A stretch of 22,648 nt of DNA from JBDLID01 sp039715055 (GCA_039715055.1 JBDLID010000044.1:1-22648); one strand, 5' to 3'. Shown: positions 7,992-15,533, counted from the first letter of the stretch. Made by a program: numbers and translations. Notes: a model not told the origin generated them from the letters alone.

Positions 7992-10259
7992 TCAGCCGCG
8001 AAGAGAGTTCAGGGCCGAGCCGGCCTTGAACCAGTCAATCTGCTCGTCGTTGAGCGAGTGGCTGAGCGTAATGGATGACTCCCTGCCGTCTGCATGATGG
8101 CAGACGGCGGTAACAGGAGAGCCCGGGGCCAGTTCAGTCAGTCCGATAATGTCGATGCGGTCGCCTTCGAGGATCCTGTCGTAGTCTGCAGGATCTGCAA
8201 AAGTCAGCGGCAGGATGCCCTGTTTCTTGAGATTTGTCTCATGGATTCGGGCAAAGGAACGGGTGATCACCACCCGGCCGCCCATGTGTCTCGGGCTCAT
8301 TGCCGCATGTTCCCTGGAAGACCCTTCGCCATAGTTGGCATCACCCACTGCAATCCATTGGTCTCCTGCAGCGGTGTATGCCCTGGCGATTTCGTTGAAA
8401 GGCTGTTCTTCAGCGCTCAGCTGATTTTTGCCAACGCCTGTTGTGTCGGAAAATCCATTGACCGCTCCGGAAAACATGTTGTCGGAGATATTGTTGAGGT
8501 GACCGCGAAAGCGCAGCCATGGGCCGGCAGGCGAGATGTGGTCGGTGGTGCACTTGCCTTTGGCCTTGAGCAGGAGCCGGAGCCCTTTGAAATCGTGGCC
8601 GTCCCAGGGGGAAAACGGAGAGAGCAGTGACAACCGCTCTGAGTCGGCTGAGACCTGGACCTTGATTTCCTGCCGTTCTTCGATGGGGGCAAGAAAACCC
8701 TTTTCGTCCCTGACCAGTCCTTCAGCAGGGACCTCGGCCACTTTGCCCGGTGGGGTGAGCGTGAAACCGGAGCCGTCTGCAGCGGTCAGCTCCGTGGTGT
8801 AGGGGTTGACGTCAAAGGTACCGAAAAGTCCATAGGCAAAACAGGTCTCGGGAGAGGCGATGAATCCACAGGTCCCCTCGTTGCCATCGTTTCGCTTGGG
8901 AAAATTACGATTGTAGGAGGTGACAATGGAGTTTTTAAAACCCGGCTCGATACCCTCTCTATCCCATTGACCGATGCAGGGGCCGCAGGCATTGGCCAGT
9001 ACAGTGGCGCCCACTGCTTCCAGCTTTTCAAGCTGGCCGTCCCTCTCAATGGTGGCCCGCACCTGCTCAGAGCCGGGGGTAATGAGCAGCGGGATCTTCA
9101 GTTTGATACCTTTGTCAGCAATTTGTTCGGCCATGGCTGCCACCCTGCCCATATCCTCATAGGAAGAGTTGGTGCAGGAGCCCACCAGGGCATAGGTAAC
9201 GTTTTTCGGGTAGCCTCCCTCTTCCACATGATCCTTCATGCTGCTGACCGTTGAGGCCCGGTCCGGCGAGTGGGGGCCAACCAGGTGGGGCTCCAGATCT
9301 GAGAGGTTGATTTCGATGACCTGGTCAAAATAGTCTTCCGGGTTTTCAAGGAGTCCCCGGTCGGCTGTGAGCAGGTGACGGTACTGTTCGGCAAGGTCTG
9401 CTGCCTCACCCCTGCCGCAGGTGCGGAGGTAGTTTGCCATATGGTCGTCAAAGGGGAACAGCGATGTGGTGGCACCGAGTTCGGCGCCCATGTTGCAGAT
9501 GGTGGCCTTGCCGGTACAGGAAAGGGTGTCTGCTCCGGGGCCGAAGTATTCGAAAACCCGGTTGGTGCCGCCAGCACAGCTCAGTATACCGAGGAGCTTG
9601 AGAATGACATCCTTGGGGGCTGCCCAGCCGCTGAGCTCTCCTGTCAGTCTGACGCCGACAAAGCGGGGGTGGAGTACCTCCCAGGGCATGCCCACCATGA
9701 CATCGACTGCGTCAGCACCGCCAACACCCGAGGCAAAGGCCCCGATACCGCCGGCATTGGGGGTGTGGGAGTCGGTTCCCAGCATCATCAGCCCCGGAAA
9801 ACCGTACTGTTCGATTACCACCTGGTGGATGATTCCGGCCCCAGGCAGCCAGCAGCCAAAACCGTAGCGCTGGGAGGCGGAAGAGAGGAAGTCGTACACC
9901 TCACGGTTATCCCTGTTGGCGATCCTGAGATCTTCAACAGCTCCCCGTCGGGCACGGATAAGGTGATCGCAGTGGACGGTGACCGGTACTGCCGCCTCGT
10001 TTTTTTCGGCAAGCATGAACTGGAGGATGGCCATCTGGGCGGTGGCGTCCTGGAGGGCGATACGGTCAGGCCGGGTCTTGACATAGGAACTGCCGGGGCT
10101 GAGTTCCGCCTCGACAGCATTGTCGAGGTGTCCGTAAAGAACCTTCTCGCCGTAGCTCAGGGGCCGGTCGACGCGTTTGCGGATGATTTCAATATTTGCC
10201 TCAATTTTCTTGTAGGCGGCTTCAATAAATTCAGGGCTGGAATCAACTGATGATGTCAT
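7992..10259 (-). CDS. acn: Aconitate hydratase, mitochondrial type
   Basis: A 755-residue [4Fe-4S] enzyme interconverting citrate and isocitrate in the TCA cycle. The cluster ligands are C362 (GSCTNSS), C425 and C428 (ACGPC), spaced as in mitochondrial aconitase. Substrate and active-site motifs include TVHCDHLI, GTDSHTPNAGGIG, YNRNFPKRNDG, KCTTDHISPAGPW and the C-terminal swivel-domain motif NYGEGSSREHAA. The length (about 755) and the N-terminal YGEKVLYGHLD place it with the mitochondrial-like bacterial group rather than AcnB or the longer AcnA/IRP group. The ATG has GGAG seven bases upstream. Upstream lie 180 bases without a gene, so it probably has its own promoter; I could not find a convincing one. 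It converges with msrAB. Confidence 0.97.
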   Translation of the reverse strand: MTSSVDSSPEFIEAAYKKIEANIEIIRKRVDRPLSYGEKVLYGHLDNAVEAELSPGSSYVKTRPDRIALQDATAQMAILQFMLAEKNEAAVPVTVHCDHLIRARRGAVEDLRIANRDNREVYDFLSSASQRYGFGCWLPGAGIIHQVVIEQYGFPGLMMLGTDSHTPNAGGIGAFASGVGGADAVDVMVGMPWEVLHPRFVGVRLTGELSGWAAPKDVILKLLGILSCAGGTNRVFEYFGPGADTLSCTGKATICNMGAELGATTSLFPFDDHMANYLRTCGRGEAADLAEQYRHLLTADRGLLENPEDYFDQVIEINLSDLEPHLVGPHSPDRASTVSSMKDHVEEGGYPKNVTYALVGSCTNSSYEDMGRVAAMAEQIADKGIKLKIPLLITPGSEQVRATIERDGQLEKLEAVGATVLANACGPCIGQWDREGIEPGFKNSIVTSYNRNFPKRNDGNEGTCGFIASPETCFAYGLFGTFDVNPYTTELTAADGSGFTLTPPGKVAEVPAEGLVRDEKGFLAPIEERQEIKVQVSADSERLSLLSPFSPWDGHDFKGLRLLLKAKGKCTTDHISPAGPWLRFRGHLNNISDNMFSGAVNGFSDTTGVGKNQLSAEEQPFNEIARAYTAAGDQWIAVGDANYGEGSSREHAAMSPRHMGGRVVITRSFARIHETNLKKQGILPLTFADPADYDRILEGDRIDIIGLTELAPGSPVTAVCHHADGRESSITLSHSLNDEQIDWFKAGSALNSLRG

Positions 10260-10349
10260 AATTTCTCCAGGGGAGGTACGAGTGACTGATTGGGCAGAAA
10301 AATGTGGTCAGTAAGGCAAAATATTTGGAGCGGTTCAGATGTGCTCCAT

Positions 10350-10362
10350 TGCTTGACAAGCA
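10350..10362. promoter_or_regulatory. Palindrome upstream of aconitase
   Basis: TGCTTG, a central base, then CAAGCA: a perfect 13-base inverted repeat about 90 bases before the aconitase start, in an otherwise featureless 180-base gap (10260-10439). Its place and size fit a dimeric regulator's operator, but chance is possible. Confidence 0.25.
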
Positions 10363-10439
10363 GGACAGCGAGGTATAGCTATTTTCTATCCAAGCTGGCC
10401 TGATCGTTTAAAAATGGCGTGCAGCTGGGCCGCTTAAAA

Positions 10440-10772
10440 CTATGATTTGATCATTTCCTCTTGACACATTCTGTCAACAAATTCGAGGACAAAGTTGCGC
10501 TGGACCGGAGTTGCGTGGGCAATACAGGAGCAGTGCAGGTTGGCGGTGCTGCGGACGAGGAGTTCAAAGCGAACCGTGCCCCGGGCCAGCTCTACTCCAA
10601 GATAAAAGGGGCCGCAGTCATCATGGCCCTGCTGGGCTTCAGAAAGAAGATCCGGGGGAAGCTGCAGCCAGTAGAGGCCGATCATCGGCCCGGATTTAAG
10701 GTGTCGTTTGAGGTAGGAATCGATGTTGTCGCTTTCCATGGGGGAAAGGTCGTCAATGACAATTTGGCGCAT
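10440..10772 (-). CDS. Small hypothetical protein with Cys pair (110 aa)
   Basis: I do not recognise a named family, though the residue pattern feels like a protein conserved in Deltaproteobacteria. It is soluble and mixed alpha/beta, with no signal peptide or membrane segment. Recognisable stretches are IVIDDLSPMESDNIDSYLKR (helical start), GLYWLQLPPDLL, DDCGPFYLGVELARGTVRFELLVRS and HCSCIAHATPVQRNF, followed by an amphipathic C-terminal helix. The CSC pair plus the Cys of DDCGP could bind metal. ATG 10772 has no clear Shine-Dalgarno site and there is no alternative start upstream. It lies 49 bases after phoH on the same strand, so it is probably the last gene of that operon. Function unknown. 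Confidence 0.7.
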   Translation of the reverse strand: MRQIVIDDLSPMESDNIDSYLKRHLKSGPMIGLYWLQLPPDLLSEAQQGHDDCGPFYLGVELARGTVRFELLVRSTANLHCSCIAHATPVQRNFVLEFVDRMCQEEMIKS

Positions 10773-10821
10773 AACGGTTTTGCAATATGTTTAGTTTCAG
10801 GTGGAGTGGCAAAGTTTTTGT

Positions 10822-12138
10822 TTACAGAAAATCGGCGGCAATGGCTGACAGAGGGCTCCTTTCAGATTTGCTCAGGGTGACATGGCCGTAAACCGGCTGT
10901 CCTTTGAGACGTTCCACAGCATAGGACAAACCATTGGATGAAGAGTCCAGGTATGGGTTGTCAATCTGCTGGGGGTCGCCGGTAAAGACCATCTTGGTAT
11001 ATTCACCAGCCCGGGAGATGATGGTTTTCACCTCATGGGGGGTCAGGTTCTGGGCCTCATCAATGATGACGAACTGTCTGGGAATGGAGCGTCCCCGGAT
11101 ATAGGTCAGGGCCTCAAGCTCAACATGCTGGTCCTTGAGCAGCTTGTTGACTTTCATCTGCACCGAGCCTTCGTCGAGCTTGGTGTTTTTCTTGCGCATC
11201 AGGTAAGTGAGGTTGTCAAAGATAGGCTGCATCCACATCGTCATTTTTTCGTCCTTGGTGCCGGGCAGATAGCCGATATCCTTGCCCATGGGGATGACCG
11301 GTCGTGAGACCAGGAGCTTCTCAAAGGCCTCTTCGTGGAGGACTGCCTCAAGGCCGGCGGCAAGGGCAAGAAGGGTTTTGCCGGTACCGGCCTGACCGAT
11401 AAGCGTTACCAGGCTGATCTCGGGGTTGAGCAGGAGTTCAAGGGCCATGCGCTGCTCCTTGGAGCGGGAGCGGATATTCCAGGCATGGTCATGGTTGGAG
11501 TTAAGCTGGCTCAGTTTGTCGGGGGCGACGGCCCGGCCGAGCCCCGAGTGTTTCGGGTTGTTTTCATCTTTTAAGAGGATGAACTCGTTGACCAGGAAAT
11601 CAAACCCCTCAGCCTCCAGCATGTCGTCACGGTGGAAACGGTCGATCACTTCGGCAGGGACCTCGACTTCCCGCCAGCCGTTATAAAGATCGTCAATATT
11701 GCACTTCTGTTTTTCAAAGTCCATCACGGCGATGCCAAGGGCATCGGCCTTGAGCCGGGCATTGATGTCCTTGGAGACGAAGATGACCTTTTTCTCTTCT
11801 TTTTTCAGGCTGTAGGCAACGGCCAGGATGCGGTTGTCAGGGACAGCCATATCCATGCAGTTACCATCCATATTCTTTTTTTCAACTACAATCTGGAGAA
11901 CCCCGCCACCCTCCATTGCGACCCCGTCTTTCAGTGAACCCTGGCCTCGCAGCCGGTCGAGGAGACGGATAGCGTAGCGTGCATTGCGACCCAGCTCATC
12001 ATTGTGTCGTTTGAAATTGTCCAGTTCTTCAATGACTGTCATCGGCAGGATGACGTGGTTGTCGGCAAAAGAGGTCAGGGCCTCGCCGTTGTGGAGGATG
12101 ACGTTGGTGTCGAGGACAAAGTGCTTGGTTGATGTCAT
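10822..12138 (-). CDS. phoH: PIN-domain/PhoH-family ATPase (PhoH2, YlaK type)
   Basis: A 438-residue two-domain protein. The N-terminal PIN nuclease domain (about 5-140) opens with VLDTNVILHNGEAL (D10) and shows further acidic positions in VIEELDNFKRHNDELGRNAR and AVPDNRILAVA, as needed for a metal-dependent RNase. The PhoH ATPase domain (about 225-438) has Walker A GQAGTGKT (K254), SRPVIPMGKDIGYLPGTKDEKM, IRGRSIPRQFVIIDEAQN (Walker B) and TGDPQQID. The family is thought to couple RNA unwinding and cleavage; the substrate here is unknown. I chose ATG 12138 because the protein then begins at the PIN domain; an in-frame TTG at 12174, five bases after the upstream stop and with AAGG nearby, would add 12 residues. 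It is the fourth gene of the operon. Confidence 0.92.
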   Translation of the reverse strand: MTSTKHFVLDTNVILHNGEALTSFADNHVILPMTVIEELDNFKRHNDELGRNARYAIRLLDRLRGQGSLKDGVAMEGGGVLQIVVEKKNMDGNCMDMAVPDNRILAVAYSLKKEEKKVIFVSKDINARLKADALGIAVMDFEKQKCNIDDLYNGWREVEVPAEVIDRFHRDDMLEAEGFDFLVNEFILLKDENNPKHSGLGRAVAPDKLSQLNSNHDHAWNIRSRSKEQRMALELLLNPEISLVTLIGQAGTGKTLLALAAGLEAVLHEEAFEKLLVSRPVIPMGKDIGYLPGTKDEKMTMWMQPIFDNLTYLMRKKNTKLDEGSVQMKVNKLLKDQHVELEALTYIRGRSIPRQFVIIDEAQNLTPHEVKTIISRAGEYTKMVFTGDPQQIDNPYLDSSSNGLSYAVERLKGQPVYGHVTLSKSERSPLSAIAADFL

Positions 12139-12179
12139 GGCAGGGGCGGTGCGGGGAGTTGCCGGCGCAAGCAACGACC

Positions 12180-13280
12180 TTAGAGGTCGAGAAAGCTTGT
12201 GTCGTGATTGAGATTGAGGGAGCCGTCCCTGGTGACGAGGACCATGTTTTCCAGGCGGACGCCGCCCCAGTCCGGAAGGTAGATACCGGGCTCCACGGTG
12301 ACCACCATTCCTTCTCTCAGGTATTTACGGTTGCGCGATGACAGGCTTGGGCCTTCATGTACTGCAAGGCCGACACCGTGGCCAAGGGCGTGGCCGAAAT
12401 ATTCGCCGTAACCCGCATCGCTGATGATGCGGCGGGCGACTTTGTCAACGGAAGCAGCAGAGATGCCCGGCCGGATTGCCTCCATGGCGGCCAGCTGGGC
12501 TTTGCGAACCAATCGGTGAATCTTCAGGTAGTCGTCATCGGCTTCACCGGGGACAAAGGTGCGGGTCATGTCCGAGCAGTATCCGTCCAGAACGAGCCCC
12601 ATGTCGATCATCAGGGGCCTGTTTGCCTCAATAACCGTGTCCGACGGTACAGCATGGGGCAGGGCGCTGTTTTTACCGGTTGCAACAATGGTGTCAAAGC
12701 TTGGCTGCTGGGCTCCCATTTCCCGCATGGTTGTTTCAATACGCAGCGCAATGGCCAGTTCGGTTTCACCGGGCTGGATGGTTGGCAGAACTGCCTGGAA
12801 GACTTTCTCATTGAGACGGACCGAGGCCTTGAGGCTGTCGATTTCCTCATCACTTTTGGTGAGGCGCTGTTTTTCAACTACACCGGTCAATGGAACCAGG
12901 GAAAGGTTCAGCTCACTGGCGAGTTTTTCATATGCGATGGCTGTCGAATGGAGGGTGTAATGGCTCTCAAAGGCGAGACTTGCAGCCCCGGATCGGGGGA
13001 GGAGTTGCTTGAGCAGGGGGATGAGTCCCTTGGAGTAGAGCTGAACTTCGCATCCCCGGCACTCTTGTTGGGCCTGTATCTTGAAACGGAAATCGGTGAG
13101 GAGTTGGGGAGAGCCTTTTTTGGGGATGAGCAGGTGGCCTGCTGATTCCTCAATGCCGTGATCTTGGCCAAGGTAACCGCTGAGAAGAAAACGGTTGCGG
13201 GGTTCACTGACAAGAAATGCGTCTATTTTTCGCCTTTTGAGGATGGCCTGAATTTTTTGAAGGCGCTGACTGTGGCCCAT
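12180..13280 (-). CDS. M24 family Xaa-Pro aminopeptidase/dipeptidase
   Basis: A 366-residue cytosolic metallopeptidase. The N-terminal creatinase-type domain (about 5-130) is followed by the pita-bread catalytic domain. All five dinuclear-metal ligands are visible: D226 (IDMG), D237 (CSDMTRTF, 11 residues on as in E. coli PepP), H301 (GHGVGLAVHEG), E330 (VTVEPGIY) and E344 (RLENMVLV). It should release the N-terminal residue from peptides with proline in second position, or cleave Xaa-Pro dipeptides; the sequence does not settle which. Its ATG directly follows the stop of the upstream gene with no spacer, so translation is likely coupled. The length matches the short YqhT-like members rather than E. 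coli PepP (about 440). Confidence 0.93.
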   Translation of the reverse strand: MGHSQRLQKIQAILKRRKIDAFLVSEPRNRFLLSGYLGQDHGIEESAGHLLIPKKGSPQLLTDFRFKIQAQQECRGCEVQLYSKGLIPLLKQLLPRSGAASLAFESHYTLHSTAIAYEKLASELNLSLVPLTGVVEKQRLTKSDEEIDSLKASVRLNEKVFQAVLPTIQPGETELAIALRIETTMREMGAQQPSFDTIVATGKNSALPHAVPSDTVIEANRPLMIDMGLVLDGYCSDMTRTFVPGEADDDYLKIHRLVRKAQLAAMEAIRPGISAASVDKVARRIISDAGYGEYFGHALGHGVGLAVHEGPSLSSRNRKYLREGMVVTVEPGIYLPDWGGVRLENMVLVTRDGSLNLNHDTSFLDL

Positions 13281-13871
13281 TTAGGAAAACCGTTCCAAAA
13301 GGAGTTCTTTTCTCTGGTCCAGGGCGGTAGTGTACTGGTCGTTGAGATCCGTCATGATCCGGGCCAATTCTTCCCTGTACTGGGGGTGCATGGTGGGGTC
13401 GAGAGCAGACTGGTCTCCAAGTTCGGGGTGGCCTGCAAGCTTTTGCTCCAGCTGCATCCGGATGGAATCTTCAAGCTGCTGCCTGGCCTGGTCCTGGTGT
13501 TGCTGGTACTGGCCGAGGATCTGACTGAGTTCCTGGCAGGTAGAGGCGGCTTCGCCCGAAGAGTGCGCAAGACTCAGAAAGCCTTCAATGGCTTTTTCAG
13601 ATGAGGCGAGAACCATTTCGTCTCTTGGCAGGACGATATTGCGCAGCAGGGTCGAAACGATCCCTTTGCGGATCATCGGTTGTTCGGCCTGCGGTTTGCG
13701 GCCAAGCTCCTCGGAAAGATCGTCGATGGCACCTTCCATGTAACGGGCACCAAGCCGCATGCCCTCTTCTTCACTGAGGACAGCTTCTTTGTCCTGAGGG
13801 TCAGCAGCCCTTGCCGCCATACGGTCGGCGCGGGCAAGAACCATTTCCATGGTTGATTTTATTTCAGCCAT
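13281..13871 (-). CDS. Hypothetical helical protein (196 aa)
   Basis: The product is not recognised beyond the impression of a family limited to sulfate-reducer relatives. It is almost wholly helical and charged, with no signal peptide or membrane segment. The N-terminus IKSTMEMVLARADRMAAR is a conserved-looking amphipathic helix, followed by an acidic stretch with LSEEEGMRLGARYMEG. The middle (about 80-110) is more hydrophobic (LLRNIVLPRDEMVLAS). Residues about 110-150 are rich in Gln and likely coiled coil (SQILGQYQQHQDQARQQLED). It lies directly against the M24 peptidase gene (stop followed at once by ATG) and 45 bases after the small HX3CX2C gene, so it belongs to that operon. No clear Shine-Dalgarno precedes the start. 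Function unknown. Confidence 0.75.
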   Translation of the reverse strand: MAEIKSTMEMVLARADRMAARAADPQDKEAVLSEEEGMRLGARYMEGAIDDLSEELGRKPQAEQPMIRKGIVSTLLRNIVLPRDEMVLASSEKAIEGFLSLAHSSGEAASTCQELSQILGQYQQHQDQARQQLEDSIRMQLEQKLAGHPELGDQSALDPTMHPQYREELARIMTDLNDQYTTALDQRKELLLERFS

Positions 13872-13888
13872 TGTATGTGTAGCCCCGT

Positions 13889-13911
13889 GGTTTGTCCGGT
13901 GTCGGCAAACC
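13889..13911. other. Intercistronic hairpin
   Basis: GGTTTG (13889-13894) pairs with CAAACC (13906-13911), extended inward by CCG/CGG around a GTGT loop with one bulged base. It lies in the 45-base gap between two operon genes and has no T-run, so it looks like an mRNA processing or stability element rather than a terminator. Confidence 0.4.
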
Positions 13912-13916
13912 GTTAA

Positions 13917-14258
13917 TTAGTCTTTGGAGTCTTTGGAATCGTTGGAGTCGTCGGAGGTGCTGGAGTCATCGGAGTCGCCGGGATCAGCAGCATCAGTATC
14001 ATCTTCCTGCTTATTTTCCTGCTCTGCTTTTTTGGCAGCTTCCTGCTTCATCCTGGTCGCCTTTGGAATCTTTGATTCAGGCAATACCATCTCCGTTATC
14101 TTGGCAATTTCCGCCAGGACATCAGGGTCACTCTGGCAAATTTCACATTCGTCGGCATGTTTCTCCATGAATGAGACCATTCTGGCCGGGGCCATGGTTT
14201 CGTTCTGAACATGAAGGAACCAGGATTTAATCTGACTGATAAGCCGTTCACACTGCAT
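13917..14258 (-). CDS. Small protein with HX3CX2C zinc-finger-like motif and acidic Ser/Asp tail (113 aa)
   Basis: Residues 1-55 form a compact helical domain with Cys3 and the motif HADECEIC (HX3CX2C), the arrangement found in the zinc-binding anti-sigma (ZAS) fold. Residues about 60-80 are a basic helix (KATRMKQEAAKKAEQ). The last 30 residues are low complexity, almost only Asp, Ser, Lys and Asn, encoded by repeated GAC-TCC-type codons (about 13920-13990). There is no transmembrane segment, unlike membrane anti-sigma factors, and no sigma factor gene adjoins. It is the first gene of the operon with the helical protein, M24 peptidase and PIN-PhoH. A weak AGAG lies nine bases before ATG 14258. 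Zinc binding is inference; the role is unknown. Confidence 0.7.
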   Translation of the reverse strand: MQCERLISQIKSWFLHVQNETMAPARMVSFMEKHADECEICQSDPDVLAEIAKITEMVLPESKIPKATRMKQEAAKKAEQENKQEDDTDAADPGDSDDSSTSDDSNDSKDSKD

Positions 14259-14466
14259 GGTTATGTTCTCTTGGCAAGGTGGCGGTGTAATTGAATAATG
14301 GAGTAACTAAATGATGAGCTTGAAAGAAACCCGTCGGCACGGTTACACATTAGTGACCGACTCACCGCCTTGATGTGCTGGACAGGTTTTGCGACTTTTT
14401 ACAATATCATCAATTAACTGTTGTCGTTGTCTATAATTATGATTAATTTACAGCTTCAGCTTTTAC
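14259..14466. promoter_or_regulatory. Intergenic region with tRNA-Sec promoter (-10 at 14432-14437)
   Basis: This 208-base gap separates the operon starting at 14258 (-) from tRNA-Sec (+). A perfect TATAAT at 14432-14437 would start transcription near 14444, about 23 bases before the tRNA; no good -35 box is seen at 16-18 bases. Inverted-repeat arms GGCGGTG (14281-14287) and CACCGCC (14363-14369) flank the leader of the leftward operon. I find no convincing promoter for that operon. Confidence 0.4.
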
Positions 14467-14564
14467 GGAAGTGGACAGGGCACTGGTGGCCCTCCCGGAC
14501 TTCAAATCCGGTGTGACGGGTTAATAGCCTGTCAGGTGGGTTCGATTCCCATGCACTTCCGCCA
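14467..14564 (+). tRNA. selC: tRNA-Sec (anticodon UCA)
   Basis: A 98-base tRNA including encoded GCCA. The acceptor arms GGAAGTG and CACTTCC pair fully. The anticodon arm CCGGA-CTTCAAA-TCCGG puts UCA in the loop, which reads UGA. A long variable arm (TGACGGG...GCCTGTCA) and an AGGGC/GCCCT D-stem are typical of selenocysteine tRNA, and the loop TTCGATT marks the T arm. Compared with E. coli selC the overall plan and the anticodon loop CTTCAAA are the same. The eighth acceptor pair appears as G-G, a small oddity. It lets the cell insert selenocysteine at programmed UGA codons, so selA, selB and selD should lie elsewhere in the genome. Confidence 0.95.
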
Positions 14565-14580
14565 TTGCTTTTATTTATAA

Positions 14581-14621
14581 GGTTGCCTGTCCTGCGCTGC
14601 TGTCGGGCAGAAAAGGTAACC
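14581..14621. terminator. Possible bidirectional terminator between tRNA-Sec and glyQ
   Basis: GGTTGCC (14581-14587) pairs with GGTAACC (14615-14621) through seven pairs including one G-T, enclosing a second inverted repeat (TGCC...GGCA). It fills the gap between the convergent tRNA and glyQ ends. T-tracts are poor on both strands, so efficiency is doubtful. Confidence 0.35.
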
Positions 14622-14622
14622 G

Positions 14623-15504
14623 TCATCCATCCACAGGCTGCTTCAGCAGCGGGTGGCCCATCTCTTCCCGCTGGGCGACATACTTTTCTGCCACCTTTCG
14701 GGCAATATTTCTGATCCGGCCGATATAACGGGTACGTTCAGCCACACTGATCGCCTTTCTTGCGTCAAGGAGGTTAAAGGTGTGGGAGCACTTCAGGCAG
14801 TAGTCGTAGGCCGGAAGGATCAGGTTCTTTTCAACAAGTTTCAGGGCCTCTTCCTCGCAGGTGTCAAAAAAACCTATCATTTTTTCAACATTGGCCTCTT
14901 CAAAATTAAAGGCGGAGAACTCCACCTCGGCCTGGTGAAAGATCTCACCATATTTTACCTCGTCGTTCCAGGCAATATCGTAGACCGACTCAACACCTTG
15001 GAGATACATGGCAATTCTCTCCAGACCGTAGGTGATTTCCACGGTGATCGGGTGAAGGTCGATTGAACCAGCCTGCTGAAAATAGGTGAACTGGGTGATT
15101 TCCATACCATCAAGCCAGACCTCCCAGCCAAGCCCCCATGCGCCGAGAGTGGGCGATTCCCAGTCATCCTCAACAAAGCGAATATCGTGTTCCAGCAGGT
15201 CGAGTCCGAAGCCTTTGAGACTGTCCAGGTAGAGTTCCTGAATGTTCAGTGGTGACGGTTTGATCACCACCTGGTACTGATAATAGTGCTGCAACCGGTT
15301 GGGGTTGTCGCCGTAGCGTCCGTCAGTTGGGCGTCTTGATGGCTGGGGGTAGGCGGCTTTCCACGGTTCCGGCCCCAGGGCGCGAAGCAGGGTGGAGGGA
15401 TGAAAGGTTCCTGCTCCTACCTCCATATCGTATGGCTGCTGGATGACACAGCCTTGATCACCCCAGTAGCGGTTGAGCTGCATGATGATATCTTGAAAAT
15501 TCAT
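14623..15504 (-). CDS. glyQ: Glycyl-tRNA synthetase alpha subunit GlyQ
   Basis: A 293-residue catalytic subunit of the bacterial alpha2-beta2 glycyl-tRNA synthetase, which forms glycyl-adenylate and charges tRNA-Gly together with GlyS. Class II core motifs are clear: QQPYDMEVGAGTFHPSTLLRALGPEPW, YVQPSRRPTDGRYG-type residues (YPQPSRRPTDGRYGDNPNR), FVEDDWESPTLGAWGLGWEVWLDGMEITQFTYFQQ, and ITYGLERIAMYLQ (motif 3). The C-terminal part, with CSHTFNLLDARKAISVAERTRYI, is also canonical. Length matches the family (about 290-305). There is no Shine-Dalgarno site before ATG 15504. glyS, normally just downstream, is absent: the neighbour is a convergent tRNA-Sec. Confidence 0.97.
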   Translation of the reverse strand: MNFQDIIMQLNRYWGDQGCVIQQPYDMEVGAGTFHPSTLLRALGPEPWKAAYPQPSRRPTDGRYGDNPNRLQHYYQYQVVIKPSPLNIQELYLDSLKGFGLDLLEHDIRFVEDDWESPTLGAWGLGWEVWLDGMEITQFTYFQQAGSIDLHPITVEITYGLERIAMYLQGVESVYDIAWNDEVKYGEIFHQAEVEFSAFNFEEANVEKMIGFFDTCEEEALKLVEKNLILPAYDYCLKCSHTFNLLDARKAISVAERTRYIGRIRNIARKVAEKYVAQREEMGHPLLKQPVDG

Positions 15505-15533
15505 GGAAATTGGTTGGGTAAATCAAAAATGTT

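Noticed and set aside
9375..10250. Long open frame on the plus strand opposite the aconitase gene
   Set aside because: It mirrors the codon pattern of aconitase and its translation has no recognisable motif. The minus strand encodes a complete enzyme with all ligands.
7992..10259. Isopropylmalate or homoaconitate dehydratase instead of aconitase
   Set aside because: Single-chain length of 755 residues with the fused swivel domain and the mitochondrial-type motifs fit aconitase; those relatives are usually split or shorter.
12357..13145. 262-codon open frame opposite the M24 peptidase
   Set aside because: Antisense shadow; the peptidase has all five metal ligands in the right order.
13917..14258. 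Classical anti-sigma factor gene
   Set aside because: The motif fits, but there is no transmembrane segment, no periplasmic domain and no adjacent sigma factor gene, so I do not name it as one.
14467..14564. tRNA-Sec as an integration site for a genomic island
   Set aside because: selC is a known target in enterics, but no copy of its 3' end is visible elsewhere in the window, and glyQ and other housekeeping genes lie on both sides with no integrase.
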